A stretch of 64,000 nt of DNA from Bacteroides sp. (GCA_021202275.1 JAJQDI010000005.1:1-64000), one strand, 5' to 3'; positions 35,691-44,934 are shown, counted from the first letter of the stretch. The notes: generated by a model from the letters alone, not told the origin. Numbers and translations: made by a program.

Positions 35691-37832
35691 TCACGCCAGG
35701 GTGAAGTCCAGTTGTTTTTTCTCTAAGTTGGCACGGGCAACTTTGATGGTGATGGCATCTCCCAGGCTATAGATCCGTTTTTTGCGACGGCCGCGCAGGC
35801 AATAATTTTTTTCATCGAACTCATAGAAATCGTCGTCCAGATCGCGGATGGGTACCATGCCTTCGCATTTGTTCTCGTTGAGTTCTACATACAGTCCCCA
35901 TTCGGTCACTCCGGAGATCACGCCGTCGTAGATCTGGCCGATGTGTTCCGACATGAATTCTACCTGTTTGTATTTGATAGAAGCCCGTTCGGCCTGGGTG
36001 GCTGTCTGTTCCATGTTTGAGCTATGGTCGCACAGGTCTTCGTATTTCTGAGCAGACACGCTGCGTCCTCCTTCAGCGTAGCGGGTGAGCAGGCGGTGCA
36101 CCATCATGTCCGGATAGCGGCGGATGGGGGAGGTGAAATGCGTATAATACTCAAAGGCCAGTCCGTAGTGCCCGATGTTATGTACCGAATAGCGTGCCTT
36201 CTGCATGGTGCGGATAGAGACCGTTTCGATGAGGTTCTCCTCTTTCTTTCCCTGGATGTCATCGAGCAGGTGGTTGATGGATTTGGACACGTCTGTCTTG
36301 CTGCCGCTGGTACGTAGTTTGTATCCGAAGCGGGCGATGAACTGGGCCAGGTTGTCTAATTTCTCCGGATCGGGCAGGTCGTGGATGCGGTATACAAAGG
36401 TCTTTGCTTTCTTGCCTCTGGGCACTTTCCCTACTTTCTCGGCTACCGTTTTGTTGGCGAGCAACATGAATTCTTCGATGAGCTTGTTGGCATCTTTCGA
36501 CTCTTTGAAGGATACGCCGGTGGGCTTTCCTTTTTCGTCGAGTTCAAATCTTACTTCGTAGCGGTCGAAGTTGATGGCACCCGCTTTGAAACGTTGCTGG
36601 CGCAATGCCTTGGCTATTTTATCTAAGGTCAGGATCTCCTCGGTGAAGTCTCCTTTGCCGGACTCTATGATCTGCTGTGCCTCTTCGTAGGTGAACCGAC
36701 GATCGGAATGGGTTACGGTGCGGCAGACGCGCGACTTTCTGACTTCTCCTTTTTCGTTGATCTCAAAGATCACTGAGTAGGTCAGTTTGTCTTCGTTAGG
36801 ACGCAACGAACACAGGTAGTTACTCAGCCGTTCGGGCAGCATGGGTATGGTACGATCTACCAGATAGACGGAGGTAGCCCGTTTCTCGCCTTCCCGGTCT
36901 ATGAGGCCTCCCTCTTTCACATAATAGGTGACGTCGGCAATGTGTACTCCCACTTCCCACCATCCTGCCGTAAGCGGGCGGATGGAGAGCGCGTCGTCGA
37001 AATCCTTGGCATCTTTGGGGTCTATCGTGAAGGTGGTTACCTTCCGGAAATCTTCCCGGCGGGCAATCTCTTCTTCGGGTATCTCATCGGGTATTTTACC
37101 GGCTGCTTTTTCTACCTCTTTGGGATAGATGTAAGGCAGTCCGAACTCGGCCAGGATGGCGTGCATCTCTGCGTTGTTTTCACCCGTTTTTCCCAGGATA
37201 TCCAGGACCTGTCCGATCGGGTTCTTGGCCTTGTCGGGCCATTCGATGACCTTCACGATGGCTTTGTCTCCGCTTTTGCCGCCTTTGAGCTTGTCTTTGG
37301 GAATGAAGATGTCGTTGGCCAGTGTCCGGTTCTCTGTTACCAGGAATGCGTAGGACTTGCTTACCTCCAGGGTGCCCACAAAGGTGTCATTGGCCCGTTC
37401 GAGGATCTCCAGCACCTCGCCTTCCGCCTCGCGGTTCTTGCGCTTGGCATAGAAAGAGATGCGTACCCGGTCGTTGTTCATCGCGTGGGCCGAGTTGCGT
37501 TCGGCGATAAAGATCTGTTCTCCTCCTTCGTCGGCGATAAAGAAGTTCTTCCCGTTGCTTTTCCGGTGGAATACCCCGGTCATTTCCACGCCGTGGTCGT
37601 TGAGGCGGAAAAGATTGTTTTCTACCTCCACGATGTAGTCGTCTGCCACCATATCCGCCAGGATGTCGGTACAGAGCATTTTCAAGGGGTGTGTGGTGAG
37701 GTGGAGTTCCGAAAAAATATATTTAAGGCGAAGTGTCTCAGAAGGTTTGTTGTGGAAGAAATCCATCAATTTGTCGGCCAGTTCTTTACGCGTCATGCGT
37801 TTGCCGGCCTTTTTTTCTCTTTTTTTAGCCAT
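35691..37832 (-). CDS. rnr: Ribonuclease R
   Basis: This 713-residue 3'-5' exoribonuclease digests structured RNA. The layout is an N-terminal helix-turn-helix-like region, cold-shock domains, an RNB domain with IDPKDAKDFDDALS (metal-binding aspartates), DLPDPEKLDNLA and HFTSPIRRYPDMMVHR, and a C-terminal S1 domain with the closing KKQLDFTL. The length is that of Bacteroidetes RNase R, slightly shorter than the E. coli enzyme because the basic tail is absent. The PNPOx-type gene follows 37 bases on. Confidence 0.97.
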   Translation of the reverse strand: MAKKREKKAGKRMTRKELADKLMDFFHNKPSETLRLKYIFSELHLTTHPLKMLCTDILADMVADDYIVEVENNLFRLNDHGVEMTGVFHRKSNGKNFFIADEGGEQIFIAERNSAHAMNNDRVRISFYAKRKNREAEGEVLEILERANDTFVGTLEVSKSYAFLVTENRTLANDIFIPKDKLKGGKSGDKAIVKVIEWPDKAKNPIGQVLDILGKTGENNAEMHAILAEFGLPYIYPKEVEKAAGKIPDEIPEEEIARREDFRKVTTFTIDPKDAKDFDDALSIRPLTAGWWEVGVHIADVTYYVKEGGLIDREGEKRATSVYLVDRTIPMLPERLSNYLCSLRPNEDKLTYSVIFEINEKGEVRKSRVCRTVTHSDRRFTYEEAQQIIESGKGDFTEEILTLDKIAKALRQQRFKAGAINFDRYEVRFELDEKGKPTGVSFKESKDANKLIEEFMLLANKTVAEKVGKVPRGKKAKTFVYRIHDLPDPEKLDNLAQFIARFGYKLRTSGSKTDVSKSINHLLDDIQGKKEENLIETVSIRTMQKARYSVHNIGHYGLAFEYYTHFTSPIRRYPDMMVHRLLTRYAEGGRSVSAQKYEDLCDHSSNMEQTATQAERASIKYKQVEFMSEHIGQIYDGVISGVTEWGLYVELNENKCEGMVPIRDLDDDFYEFDEKNYCLRGRRKKRIYSLGDAITIKVARANLEKKQLDFTLA

Positions 37833-37966
37833 GAATGATGTATGATTGGGAAAATACGAAGTACAAAGAAAACAATAATTTGTTGTTTGAGGTTCAAAAA
37901 GTCAACAAATCTTCCGGCAGACAGTCAAATTCCGTACAGGTGGGTAGTGGAGAGCGATTAATGTCT

Positions 37967-37974
37967 TATCTTTG
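37967..37974 (+). promoter_or_regulatory. -7 box, SDR-PAP2 operon
   Basis: TATCTTTG matches TAnnTTTG and is 37 bases before the SDR start at 38011. A -33 box is not clear. Confidence 0.55.
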
Positions 37975-38010
37975 TAGCTTCTGACCGCATCATCAATCGT
38001 ATACAAAAGC

Positions 38011-39018
38011 ATGGCACGTATTTTAATTACCGGAGCAAGTGGTTTTATCGGAAGTTTTTTAGTAGAGGAGGCACTGAGGCGCGGATTCGTGATCTGGGCC
38101 GGTGTGCGCGGCTCCAGCAGCAGAGCATATCTGAAAGATGCTGACCTGAATATCCTGGAACTGGATTTTGCGGATCCCGGTCGGTTGCGTACCCGGTTGT
38201 CGGAACACAAGAAGCAGTTTGGGGCGTTTGACTACATTGTACATTGCGCGGGAGTCACCAAATGTTCCGATCCGCGGGAGTTTGACCGGGTGAATTACGG
38301 ACAGACCCGTACGTTCGTAGAGACGCTCCGGGAGTTGCGGATGATCCCCCGGCAGTTTGTGTTCATCAGTACGCTGAGTGTGTTCGGGCCCGTCAGGGAG
38401 AAAGACTATACCGCCATCACGGAGGACGATGAGCCGGCTCCCAATACCGGCTACGGATGGAGCAAGCTGAAGGCCGAACGTTACCTGCAAGGTGTGCCCG
38501 ACCTGCCGTATGTGATCTATCGGCCTACCGGTGTATACGGCCCGCGGGAAAAAGACTATTTCCTGATGGCAAAGACGATACGCAATCACCTGGATTTCTC
38601 TGTGGGTTTCAAACGACAGGATATCACGTTCGTGTATGTGAAGGATGTTGTGAAAGCAGTTTTTCTGGGCATAGAAAAAGGCATAGTGCGGCGTGCCTAT
38701 TTCCTTTCCGACGGATCTGTCTACGACAGTCGCGATTTTTCGCGTCTGATCTGTAAAGAGCTGGGCAGTCCGTGGGTTGTTCATCTGAGATGTCCGTTAA
38801 TTGTATTAAAAGTAGTATCTTTGCTCGCCGGCTGGCTGGCCTCCTGCTCGGGGAAGAGCAGTACGCTGAATCCGGACAAATATAAAATAATGAAACAACG
38901 TAACTGGCAATGTGACATTACTCCGGTGGCGACAGAACTTGGGTTTGTACCTGACTATGATCTGCAACGGGGAGTGAAAGAGACCATTGACTGGTATAAG
39001 AACGAGGGATGGCTTTAG
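38011..39018 (+). CDS. Extended SDR (NAD-dependent epimerase family)
   Basis: This extended short-chain dehydrogenase has 335 residues. TGASGFIG (7-14) binds NAD(P), and the catalytic residues are S120 or T121 with Y148 and K152 in YGWSK. Family members epimerise or dehydrate nucleotide sugars, but some Bacteroides proteins annotated this way act on lipids; BT_0972 of B. thetaiotaomicron is reported as a 3-ketosphinganine reductase. The overlap of 10 bases with a PAP2 membrane phosphatase gene points to lipid or envelope metabolism. Orthology to BT_0972 is not tested. Confidence 0.8.
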   Translation: MARILITGASGFIGSFLVEEALRRGFVIWAGVRGSSSRAYLKDADLNILELDFADPGRLRTRLSEHKKQFGAFDYIVHCAGVTKCSDPREFDRVNYGQTRTFVETLRELRMIPRQFVFISTLSVFGPVREKDYTAITEDDEPAPNTGYGWSKLKAERYLQGVPDLPYVIYRPTGVYGPREKDYFLMAKTIRNHLDFSVGFKRQDITFVYVKDVVKAVFLGIEKGIVRRAYFLSDGSVYDSRDFSRLICKELGSPWVVHLRCPLIVLKVVSLLAGWLASCSGKSSTLNPDKYKIMKQRNWQCDITPVATELGFVPDYDLQRGVKETIDWYKNEGWL

Positions 39019-39974
39019 ATTTATTTAAGAGGGTGGAGACCCGCAAAGGTCTCTTTGCTGTAGAAAAGATCTCGCTGATCTATAACTTACTTACTACGAT
39101 ACTGATCCTGTTCATGTTCCGGCAGCTGGATCATCCGCTGGTGATGCTGTGGGACCGTGCCCTGATCGCATTCATGACTTTTCTGCTCATGTATCTCTAC
39201 CGGCTGGCTCCCTGTAAGTTCACCGCGTTTGTCCGCATAGCTATCCAGATGGCGTTGCTCTCTTACTGGTATCCCGATACGTTCGAGTTCAACCGTCATT
39301 TTCCCAATCTGGATCATGTATTTGCCAGTGCCGAACAATGGATCTTCCATGGTCAGCCCGCTATATGGTTCTGGCAACGTTTCCCGGAGATGTGGGCGAG
39401 CGAACCCATCAATATGGGATACTTCTCCTACTATCCTATGATCTTCGGGGTAGCCATTTATTATTTCCTTTTCCGGTACGAACTGTTCGAGAAATTTTCG
39501 TTCGTATTGGTCACCGCTTTCTTTATCTATTATTTCATCTATATTTTCGTGCCGGTGGCTGGTCCGCAGTTCTATTTCCCGGTCATTGGTTTTGACAATG
39601 TGGCACACGGAGTCTTTCCGGCCATCGGAGATTATTTCAATCATCATACCGATCTGGTTCCCGGCCCGGGCTATGAACACGGGTTTTTCTATAACCTGGT
39701 GAAGGCTTCCCAGCAGGTGGGTGAGCGTCCGACAGCCGCTTTTCCAAGTTCGCATGTGGGGATTTCTACCATGCTGATGATCATGGCCTGGCGGGTGAAT
39801 AAAAAACTATTTGCCGGGCTGATGCCTTTCTACCTGCTTCTTTGCATGGCTACGGTGTACATACAGGCACACTATGTGATCGACGCGATCGTGGGATTTA
39901 TTTCCGCTTTTGTGTTGTATGTCGTAGTAACGTGGATGTTCAAGAAGTGGTTTGCTACTCCGATGTTTAAATAG
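39009..39974 (+). CDS. PAP2-superfamily membrane phosphatase/transferase
   Basis: This 321-residue integral membrane protein has about six or seven helices and PAP2 residues AFPSSHVG and a downstream H-YVIDAIVG. The signature resembles the inositolphosphotransferase and phosphosphingolipid-synthase branch (H-x3-D in HYVID) more than secreted acid phosphatases. It begins inside the last codons of the SDR gene, showing translational coupling. Likely substrates are lipid phosphates or ceramides in the inner membrane. Inositol phosphoceramide synthase is one candidate, without proof. Confidence 0.8.
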   Translation: MALDLFKRVETRKGLFAVEKISLIYNLLTTILILFMFRQLDHPLVMLWDRALIAFMTFLLMYLYRLAPCKFTAFVRIAIQMALLSYWYPDTFEFNRHFPNLDHVFASAEQWIFHGQPAIWFWQRFPEMWASEPINMGYFSYYPMIFGVAIYYFLFRYELFEKFSFVLVTAFFIYYFIYIFVPVAGPQFYFPVIGFDNVAHGVFPAIGDYFNHHTDLVPGPGYEHGFFYNLVKASQQVGERPTAAFPSSHVGISTMLMIMAWRVNKKLFAGLMPFYLLLCMATVYIQAHYVIDAIVGFISAFVLYVVVTWMFKKWFATPMFK

Positions 39975-40083
39975 ATTTACAATTCCTTTATTCACTATTT
40001 CCGATTGAAGTAGCTCTATTTATTCGTTTGTTTCAACCTGAATGGAGAGTGTCGGTTGATTTTATCCTATTAATCGTAATTAG

Positions 40084-41079
40084 TCAATCGTCAATTTGTA
40101 ATACATCCGGGGACTGTATCGTATCGAAAATACGGAAAAGGTCTTCTACCGATTCGGTGCGGAGCATGGCAATGCGTGTTTCCCGGAAGTTCGGTATTCC
40201 TTTGAACAGGGGGGTAGCTGCCAGGTGGCGGCGGATGTGAATGATGCCCCTACGCTCGTCTAATCTCTCCACGCTGCTTAGGACCTGTTCTTTCAGGGTT
40301 TGTAGTTTCCATTCGAAAGGCAGCGGGGGCAGTTCTTCTCCGGTCTCCAACAGGTGTTTTACTTCCTTGAAGATCCACGGACGTCCGATGCTTCCCCGCC
40401 CGATCATGATGGCGTCTACTCCGTAGCGATTGAAATATTCTTGGGCTTTGGCGGCAGAGGTGATGTCGCCATTCCCAATGATGGGGATATGCATACGCGG
40501 ATTGTTCTTTACCTCTCCGATGAGTGTCCAGTCGGCTTCTCCGGTATACATCTGCGCCCGGGTGCGTCCGTGAATGGCTAAGGCAGCAATGCCGCAATCC
40601 TGCAATTGTTCGGCCAGATCTACAATGACCTTGTTATCTGCGTCCCACCCCAGCCGGGTCTTTACCGTGACGGGGATCTGTACGGCGTCTACGACGGAAC
40701 GTGTGATCTCCAGCATCTTCGGGATGTTGCGGAGCATCCCTGCTCCTGCACCTTTGCCTGCTACCTTTTTGACCGGACAGCCGAAGTTCAGATCCAGGAT
40801 ATCGGGCCGGGCCTCTTCCACGATCCGGGCAGCCTCTGTCATGGCGTCTGTCTCTCTTCCGTAGATCTGTATGGCTACCGGTCTTTCTTCGTCGCTGATA
40901 GCGAGTTTCTGCCGCGTCTTGTTGACATGACGGATCAGCGCGTCGCTGGACACAAATTCCGTGTACACCATGTCTGCTCCGAAACGTTTGCACATCAACC
41001 GGAAGGCAGGGTCGGTCACATCTTCCATGGGTGCCAGAAAGACCGGGTATTTACCTGATTCTATAGAGCCTATTTTCAT
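40084..41079 (-). CDS. dusB: tRNA-dihydrouridine synthase (Dus)
   Basis: This FMN enzyme reduces uridines in tRNA to dihydrouridine. I place the start at the ATG at 41079 because a -7 box (41129-41122) lies within the first part of the longer frame, giving 331 residues. The family motifs are APMEDVTDPAFRL, the catalytic cysteine in LNFGCPVKKVAGKGAGAGML, and IGNGDI. DusB is the usual Bacteroidetes form, but the subfamily is not certain. It is divergent from the small exported protein gene at 41184. Confidence 0.9.
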   Translation of the reverse strand: MKIGSIESGKYPVFLAPMEDVTDPAFRLMCKRFGADMVYTEFVSSDALIRHVNKTRQKLAISDEERPVAIQIYGRETDAMTEAARIVEEARPDILDLNFGCPVKKVAGKGAGAGMLRNIPKMLEITRSVVDAVQIPVTVKTRLGWDADNKVIVDLAEQLQDCGIAALAIHGRTRAQMYTGEADWTLIGEVKNNPRMHIPIIGNGDITSAAKAQEYFNRYGVDAIMIGRGSIGRPWIFKEVKHLLETGEELPPLPFEWKLQTLKEQVLSSVERLDERRGIIHIRRHLAATPLFKGIPNFRETRIAMLRTESVEDLFRIFDTIQSPDVLQIDD

Positions 41080-41121
41080 TGCGAGGGGATAGTCGTTGTT
41101 TTCTGTTCTCGATAATGGCTG

Positions 41122-41149
41122 CAAAAATAGGGAAAAAAGCGTACCTTTG
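41122..41149. promoter_or_regulatory. Divergent promoters for dus and the small gene
   Basis: CAAAAATA at 41122-41129 reads TATTTTTG on the minus strand for dus, and TACCTTTG at 41142-41149 serves the plus strand. Both fit TAnnTTTG. They lie 12 bases apart, so the -33 regions overlap the opposite promoter and the two genes may compete. Confidence 0.55.
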
Positions 41150-41183
41150 TATTCCCATAGGTATTTACTTGGAAGGAAATCAG

Positions 41184-41366
41184 ATGAAAAAAGATGCAGC
41201 AGGGTGGATCCTGGCAATAAGCATGGCTTTTTGCGGGCATTCTGCCCTCTATGCTCACGGGGCCGACTCTTCTTACCGGATCGGGTTGAAGAAGTGTCTG
41301 GAGGCGTCCGGAGCGGTAGAAAGCATGGTGGAGAGGTTACAGGGAGACGGACTGATCGAATTATAA
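41184..41366 (+). CDS. Small exported protein, truncated DUF2059-like
   Basis: The frame starts at an ATG after AAGGAAAT and gives 60 residues. They are a signal peptide (MKKDAAGWILAISMAFCGHS..) followed by 32 residues, SYRIGLKKCLEASGAVESMV plus a short end. The second part looks like the opening of DUF2059 proteins (YxxLxxxxLexsGa), which are normally over 130 residues, so this may be a remnant or a very short member. It has its own -7 box and is followed after 37 bases by the U32 gene, probably on the same transcript. Function is unknown. Confidence 0.5.
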   Translation: MKKDAAGWILAISMAFCGHSALYAHGADSSYRIGLKKCLEASGAVESMVERLQGDGLIEL

Positions 41367-41403
41367 ACCGGCCTTTCCGGATAACAAAGAATGAGATTTA
41401 TTG

Positions 41404-42654
41404 ATGGAATATACGTTAAAAGACTTTGAAATAATGGCACCTGTGGGCTCCCGCGAGTCGCTGGCTGCCGCCATACAGGCCGGAGCAGATTCGGTCTACT
41501 TCGGTGTGGAGAATCTGAACATGCGTGCCCGTTCTTCGAGCGCGTTCACTCTGAATGATCTTCAGGAGATCGCGCAACTCTGCAACGCGCACCATATAAA
41601 AAGCTACCTCACAGTAAATACCATTATCTACGACGAGGATTTGGCGGCCATGCGTACCATTGTGGATGCGGCCAAAGCGGCAGGTATCTCCGCGGTGATC
41701 GCGGCCGATGTGGCTGTGATGAGTTATGCCCATTCGATAGGTCAGGAGATACACCTCTCTACCCAGCTCAATATTTCCAATGTGGAAGCGTTGAAATTCT
41801 ACGCCCGGTTTGCCGATGTGGTTGTGCTGGCGCGTGAGTTGAATATGGATCAGGTGGCGGAGATCTACAAAGCGATACAGGAGCAGCATATCTGTGGCCC
41901 TTCCGGAGAGCAGATCCGTATCGAGATGTTTTGTCACGGAGCACTCTGCATGGCTGTTTCCGGAAAGTGTTACCTCTCCCTGCATGAGATGGCGAGTTCG
42001 GCCAACCGGGGCGGGTGTATGCAGGTATGTCGCCGCTCCTATACGGTACGCGATAAAGAGACGGATGTGGAGCTGGAAGTGGACAATCAGTACATCATGT
42101 CGCCCAAAGACCTCAAGTCGGTCCATTTTCTCAATAAGATGATCGACGCCGGGGTAAGGGTATTTAAGATCGAAGGACGTGCCCGCGGACCGGAATATGT
42201 AAAGACCGTAGTCGAATGCTACAAAGAGGCGATCCGGGCCTGTCTGGATAACGATTTCACTGCGGACAAGATCGCGCTCTGGGACAAACGACTGAAAACC
42301 GTCTTCAACCGCGGTTTCTGGGACGGTTATTACCTGGGACAGCGTCTGGGGGAATGGAGCAGCAATTACGGATCGGAGGCTACCGAACGCAAAGTATATG
42401 CCGGCAAAGGCATCAAGTATTTTGGTAATCTGGGGGTAGCAGAGTTCCTTGTGGAAGCTACGGAAATCCATGTAGGCGATAAACTGCTGATCACTGGCCC
42501 TACCACAGGAGCTGTGTACCTGACCCTGGAAGAGGCTCGTGTGGATCTCAAGCCTGTAGATACGGTAAAAAAAGGACAACGTTTTTCCATGAAGGTACCC
42601 GGGAAAGTGCGTCCCAGTGACAAGCTGTTCCGGATAAAGCAGAGAGAGCAATAG
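41404..42654 (+). CDS. U32 family protein, probable tRNA uridine hydroxylase (TrhP-like)
   Basis: This 416-residue protein of peptidase family U32 starts at the ATG at 41404 (a TTG precedes it). Cysteines in FCHGALCMAVSGKCYLS and RGGCMQVCRR match the 4Fe-4S site of the TrhP/YegQ group. That group is now known to help install 5-hydroxyuridine at tRNA position 34 with prephenate, so it is probably not a protease. The N-terminal TIM-barrel part contains APVGSRESL and HLSTQLN. A repeat element follows at once. Confidence 0.88.
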   Translation: MEYTLKDFEIMAPVGSRESLAAAIQAGADSVYFGVENLNMRARSSSAFTLNDLQEIAQLCNAHHIKSYLTVNTIIYDEDLAAMRTIVDAAKAAGISAVIAADVAVMSYAHSIGQEIHLSTQLNISNVEALKFYARFADVVVLARELNMDQVAEIYKAIQEQHICGPSGEQIRIEMFCHGALCMAVSGKCYLSLHEMASSANRGGCMQVCRRSYTVRDKETDVELEVDNQYIMSPKDLKSVHFLNKMIDAGVRVFKIEGRARGPEYVKTVVECYKEAIRACLDNDFTADKIALWDKRLKTVFNRGFWDGYYLGQRLGEWSSNYGSEATERKVYAGKGIKYFGNLGVAEFLVEATEIHVGDKLLITGPTTGAVYLTLEEARVDLKPVDTVKKGQRFSMKVPGKVRPSDKLFRIKQREQ

Positions 42655-43038
42655 GATTTACGATTTACTGATTTACGATGTACGATTGGAAATATATAGA
42701 GAATCATGGGTCGATACAATCCACCAGGAGATCTACGATTGAAAAGTTCATTCATTATGCCTACCAACAAAAAGCACCTAAACGAAACGCAGGCGTTGCC
42801 ATCACTGGCACGCCTGGAACAGGCGTTGGCTCGCCTTGGGTTTCGCAGCGTCAGGTGGAGTGCAGCTGTACGCCGACTCGGGAGCAGGATTTGTCTGACC
42901 GGAGCGAGATTATCCTGCGAAAAGGTGTAAACCATATTTTACATGATGTATTTTCAATCGTAAATCGTAAATCAGTAAATTGTAAATCTCTTTGCTTTTC
43001 TTTGCTTTGTTTCTTTGGCGGAGCAAAGAAATGAAGAG
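42655..43038. repeat. MITE-like element, copy 2 (inverted)
   Basis: The element opens with GATTTACGATTTACTG..GTACGATTGG and closes with TTTTCAATCGTAAATCG, then CTTTGGCGGAGCAAAG. Inside, on the opposite strand, are the blocks also found at 14372 and 44605: an AACGCCTGTTCCAGGCGTG hairpin, TCTGCACT-like text within a GCTGTACGCC region, and GATTTGTCTGACCGGAGCG. The short frames in it are accidental. It fills the gap between the U32 gene and the thioesterase. Confidence 0.75.
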
Positions 43039-43073
43039 AAAAAAATAAACTTTAAATTATTCCTTATCTGACT

Positions 43074-43478
43074 ATGGACAAATACATTTTCGAACTGACA
43101 CTCAAGGTGCGTGACTACGAATGCGACTTACAGGGAATTGTGAACAATGCTAATTACCAGCATTATCTGGAGCATACCCGTCATGAATTCCTCTCTTCCC
43201 TGGGAGTGAGTTTCGCCGGCTTGCATGAGCAGGGAGTAGATCCTGTCGTAGCGCGTATCAACATGGCATTCAAGACTCCTTTGAAAAGCGGAGATGAATT
43301 CATCTCTAAACTCTATCTCCGGAAAGAGGGTATCAAATATGTGTTTCACCAGGATATCTTTCGTAAAGAAGACCTTAAATTAGTGGTTCGTGCTGTCGTG
43401 GAGACCGTGTGCGTGGTGGATGGCCGTTTGAGAGAGAGTGTCTTGTTCGATCAGCTGTTTGCTCCTTTCGTGCCATGA
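43074..43478 (+). CDS. Hotdog-fold acyl-CoA thioesterase (4HBT family)
   Basis: This 134-residue single hotdog domain of the YbgC/FadM type has the signature DLQGIVNNANYQHYLEHTR, in which D18 is the usual catalytic aspartate. It hydrolyses acyl-CoA or acyl-ACP in the cytoplasm. The preferred chain is not known. The stop TGA overlaps the ATG of dprA as ATGA, so the two are coupled. Confidence 0.88.
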   Translation: MDKYIFELTLKVRDYECDLQGIVNNANYQHYLEHTRHEFLSSLGVSFAGLHEQGVDPVVARINMAFKTPLKSGDEFISKLYLRKEGIKYVFHQDIFRKEDLKLVVRAVVETVCVVDGRLRESVLFDQLFAPFVP

Positions 43479-44596
43479 TCACTGCGGAAGAAAAGATCTA
43501 CAATATCGCTTTGACGCAGGTGCCGGGGATCGGTCCTGTATGGGGCAGGAAACTGATCGAAGGAGTAGGAAGCGCGGAGCATGTATTTCGTCTGCGTAAG
43601 GAATTGCCTGACCGGATACCGGGTATACATCGCCGGCTGATAGAGACCCTGGATTGTCCGCAGGCACTGGAATTTGCCCGGAGGGAATACGACTTTATAC
43701 GGAAAAACAACATCTGTTGCCTGACACTTGCCGACCCGGCCTATCCGGAACGTCTGAGGGAGTGCGACGATGCTCCGTTGGTGCTTTACTACAAGGGAAA
43801 CGCAGATCTCAACACGGGCCGGGTGCTGAGTATGGTAGGTACCCGAAAAGCTACGGAATACGGAAAAGGATTGTGTCTGCGTTTTCTGGAAGAGCTGCGG
43901 CACTTTTGTCCGGAGGTGCTGGTGGTGAGCGGACTGGCCTATGGGATTGATATCCATTCGCATCGCGCGGCTTTGAAACATGGTTTTTCTACGGTAGGGG
44001 TGCTGGCTCACGGGCTGGACCGCATTTATCCGTATGTGCACAGGCAAACTGCGGTTGAGATGCTCGAACAGGGAGGACTGCTCACTGAGTTTCCTTCGGG
44101 AACCAATCCCGACCGTCACAACTTTGTGAGCCGCAACCGGATCATCGCCGGTATGAGCGATGCGACATTGGTTGTGGAATCTGCGGCCAAAGGAGGTTCT
44201 CTAATTACGGCGGAGATAGCGGGAAGTTACCACCGGGAGTGTTTCACGTTCCCGGGACGTGTTACGGACGAACAGTCCGCGGGTTGCAATCACTTGCTGC
44301 GTGATCACAAAGCGGCTCTGATAGAGTCGGCGGAGGATCTGGTTCTGGCACTGAAATGGGTGGCCGACCGATCCGGAGCAGCCTCTGTGCGTGAGGTGCA
44401 AGCCTCTCTGTTTGCCGACCTTACACCGGAAGAAGAGGCTGTAGTGTCTCTGTTGAAGGAGCGGGGAGAGATGCAGATCAATATGTTGGTGGTGGCTACT
44501 GATATTCCTGTTTATAAGTTGGCTTCTTTGTTGTTTGAGATGGAGATGAAAGGACTGATACGGACGTTGGCGGGGGGAGTGTATCGGTTGGGTTGA
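43475..44596 (+). CDS. dprA: DNA-processing protein DprA
   Basis: DprA binds incoming single-stranded DNA and loads RecA during natural transformation. The ATG at 43475 overlaps the thioesterase stop and gives 373 residues. After an N-terminal helix-hairpin-helix-like region (QVPGIGPVWGRKL), the Rossmann core carries SGLAYGIDIHSHRAAL, GLDRIYPYVHR and LTEFPSGTNPDRHNFVSRNR, all diagnostic. A C-terminal winged-helix-like part (about 305-373) follows. No other competence genes are in the window. Confidence 0.93.
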   Translation: MITAEEKIYNIALTQVPGIGPVWGRKLIEGVGSAEHVFRLRKELPDRIPGIHRRLIETLDCPQALEFARREYDFIRKNNICCLTLADPAYPERLRECDDAPLVLYYKGNADLNTGRVLSMVGTRKATEYGKGLCLRFLEELRHFCPEVLVVSGLAYGIDIHSHRAALKHGFSTVGVLAHGLDRIYPYVHRQTAVEMLEQGGLLTEFPSGTNPDRHNFVSRNRIIAGMSDATLVVESAAKGGSLITAEIAGSYHRECFTFPGRVTDEQSAGCNHLLRDHKAALIESAEDLVLALKWVADRSGAASVREVQASLFADLTPEEEAVVSLLKERGEMQINMLVVATDIPVYKLASLLFEMEMKGLIRTLAGGVYRLG

Positions 44597-44604
44597 TATT
44601 ATTT

Positions 44605-44934
44605 TTCTCTTCATTTTGGGGGCCGCCAAAGAAACGAAGAAATTTACAATGACTCCCTTCGGTCATGACTCATTCTTTGATCATTCACACTAAGGAACCT
44701 GGGACGATTTACGATTGAACATACATTCTATAAAATAAAATTTATACTTCTCCGCAGGATAAACTCACTTCACTCAGAAAGATCCTGCTCTTTTGTCGGC
44801 GTATATCTGCACTGCACTTGATGCTGCGAAACCAAAGGTGACAACACGCCTGGAACAGGCGTGTTATTGATGGTTTTGGCTGCGTTTTGTTTGGGTCTGT
44901 TTCGTTGGTTTGTACATCAGTAAATCGTACATAA
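44605..44934. repeat. MITE-like element, copy 3
   Basis: The ends are CTTCATTTTGG..CCGCCAAAGAAACGAAG and TACATCAGTAAATCGTAC. The inside repeats CAGGATAAACTCACTTCACTC, AGATCCTGCTCTTTTGTCGGC, TCTGCACTGCACTTGATGCTG and ACGCCTGGAACAGGCGTGTT. It is in the same orientation as copy 1. It lacks coding capacity and lies 9 bases beyond dprA. From 44935 to 45047 there is nothing clear. Confidence 0.75.

Noticed and set aside
41416-42651. Open frame of 411 codons opposite the U32 gene
   Set aside because: The plus-strand frame has all family cysteines and motifs. The minus frame is a shadow.
42678-43034. Open frame of 118 codons between the U32 and thioesterase genes
   Set aside because: It lies fully within the repeat element that is present in other gene-free places and carries no protein-like pattern.
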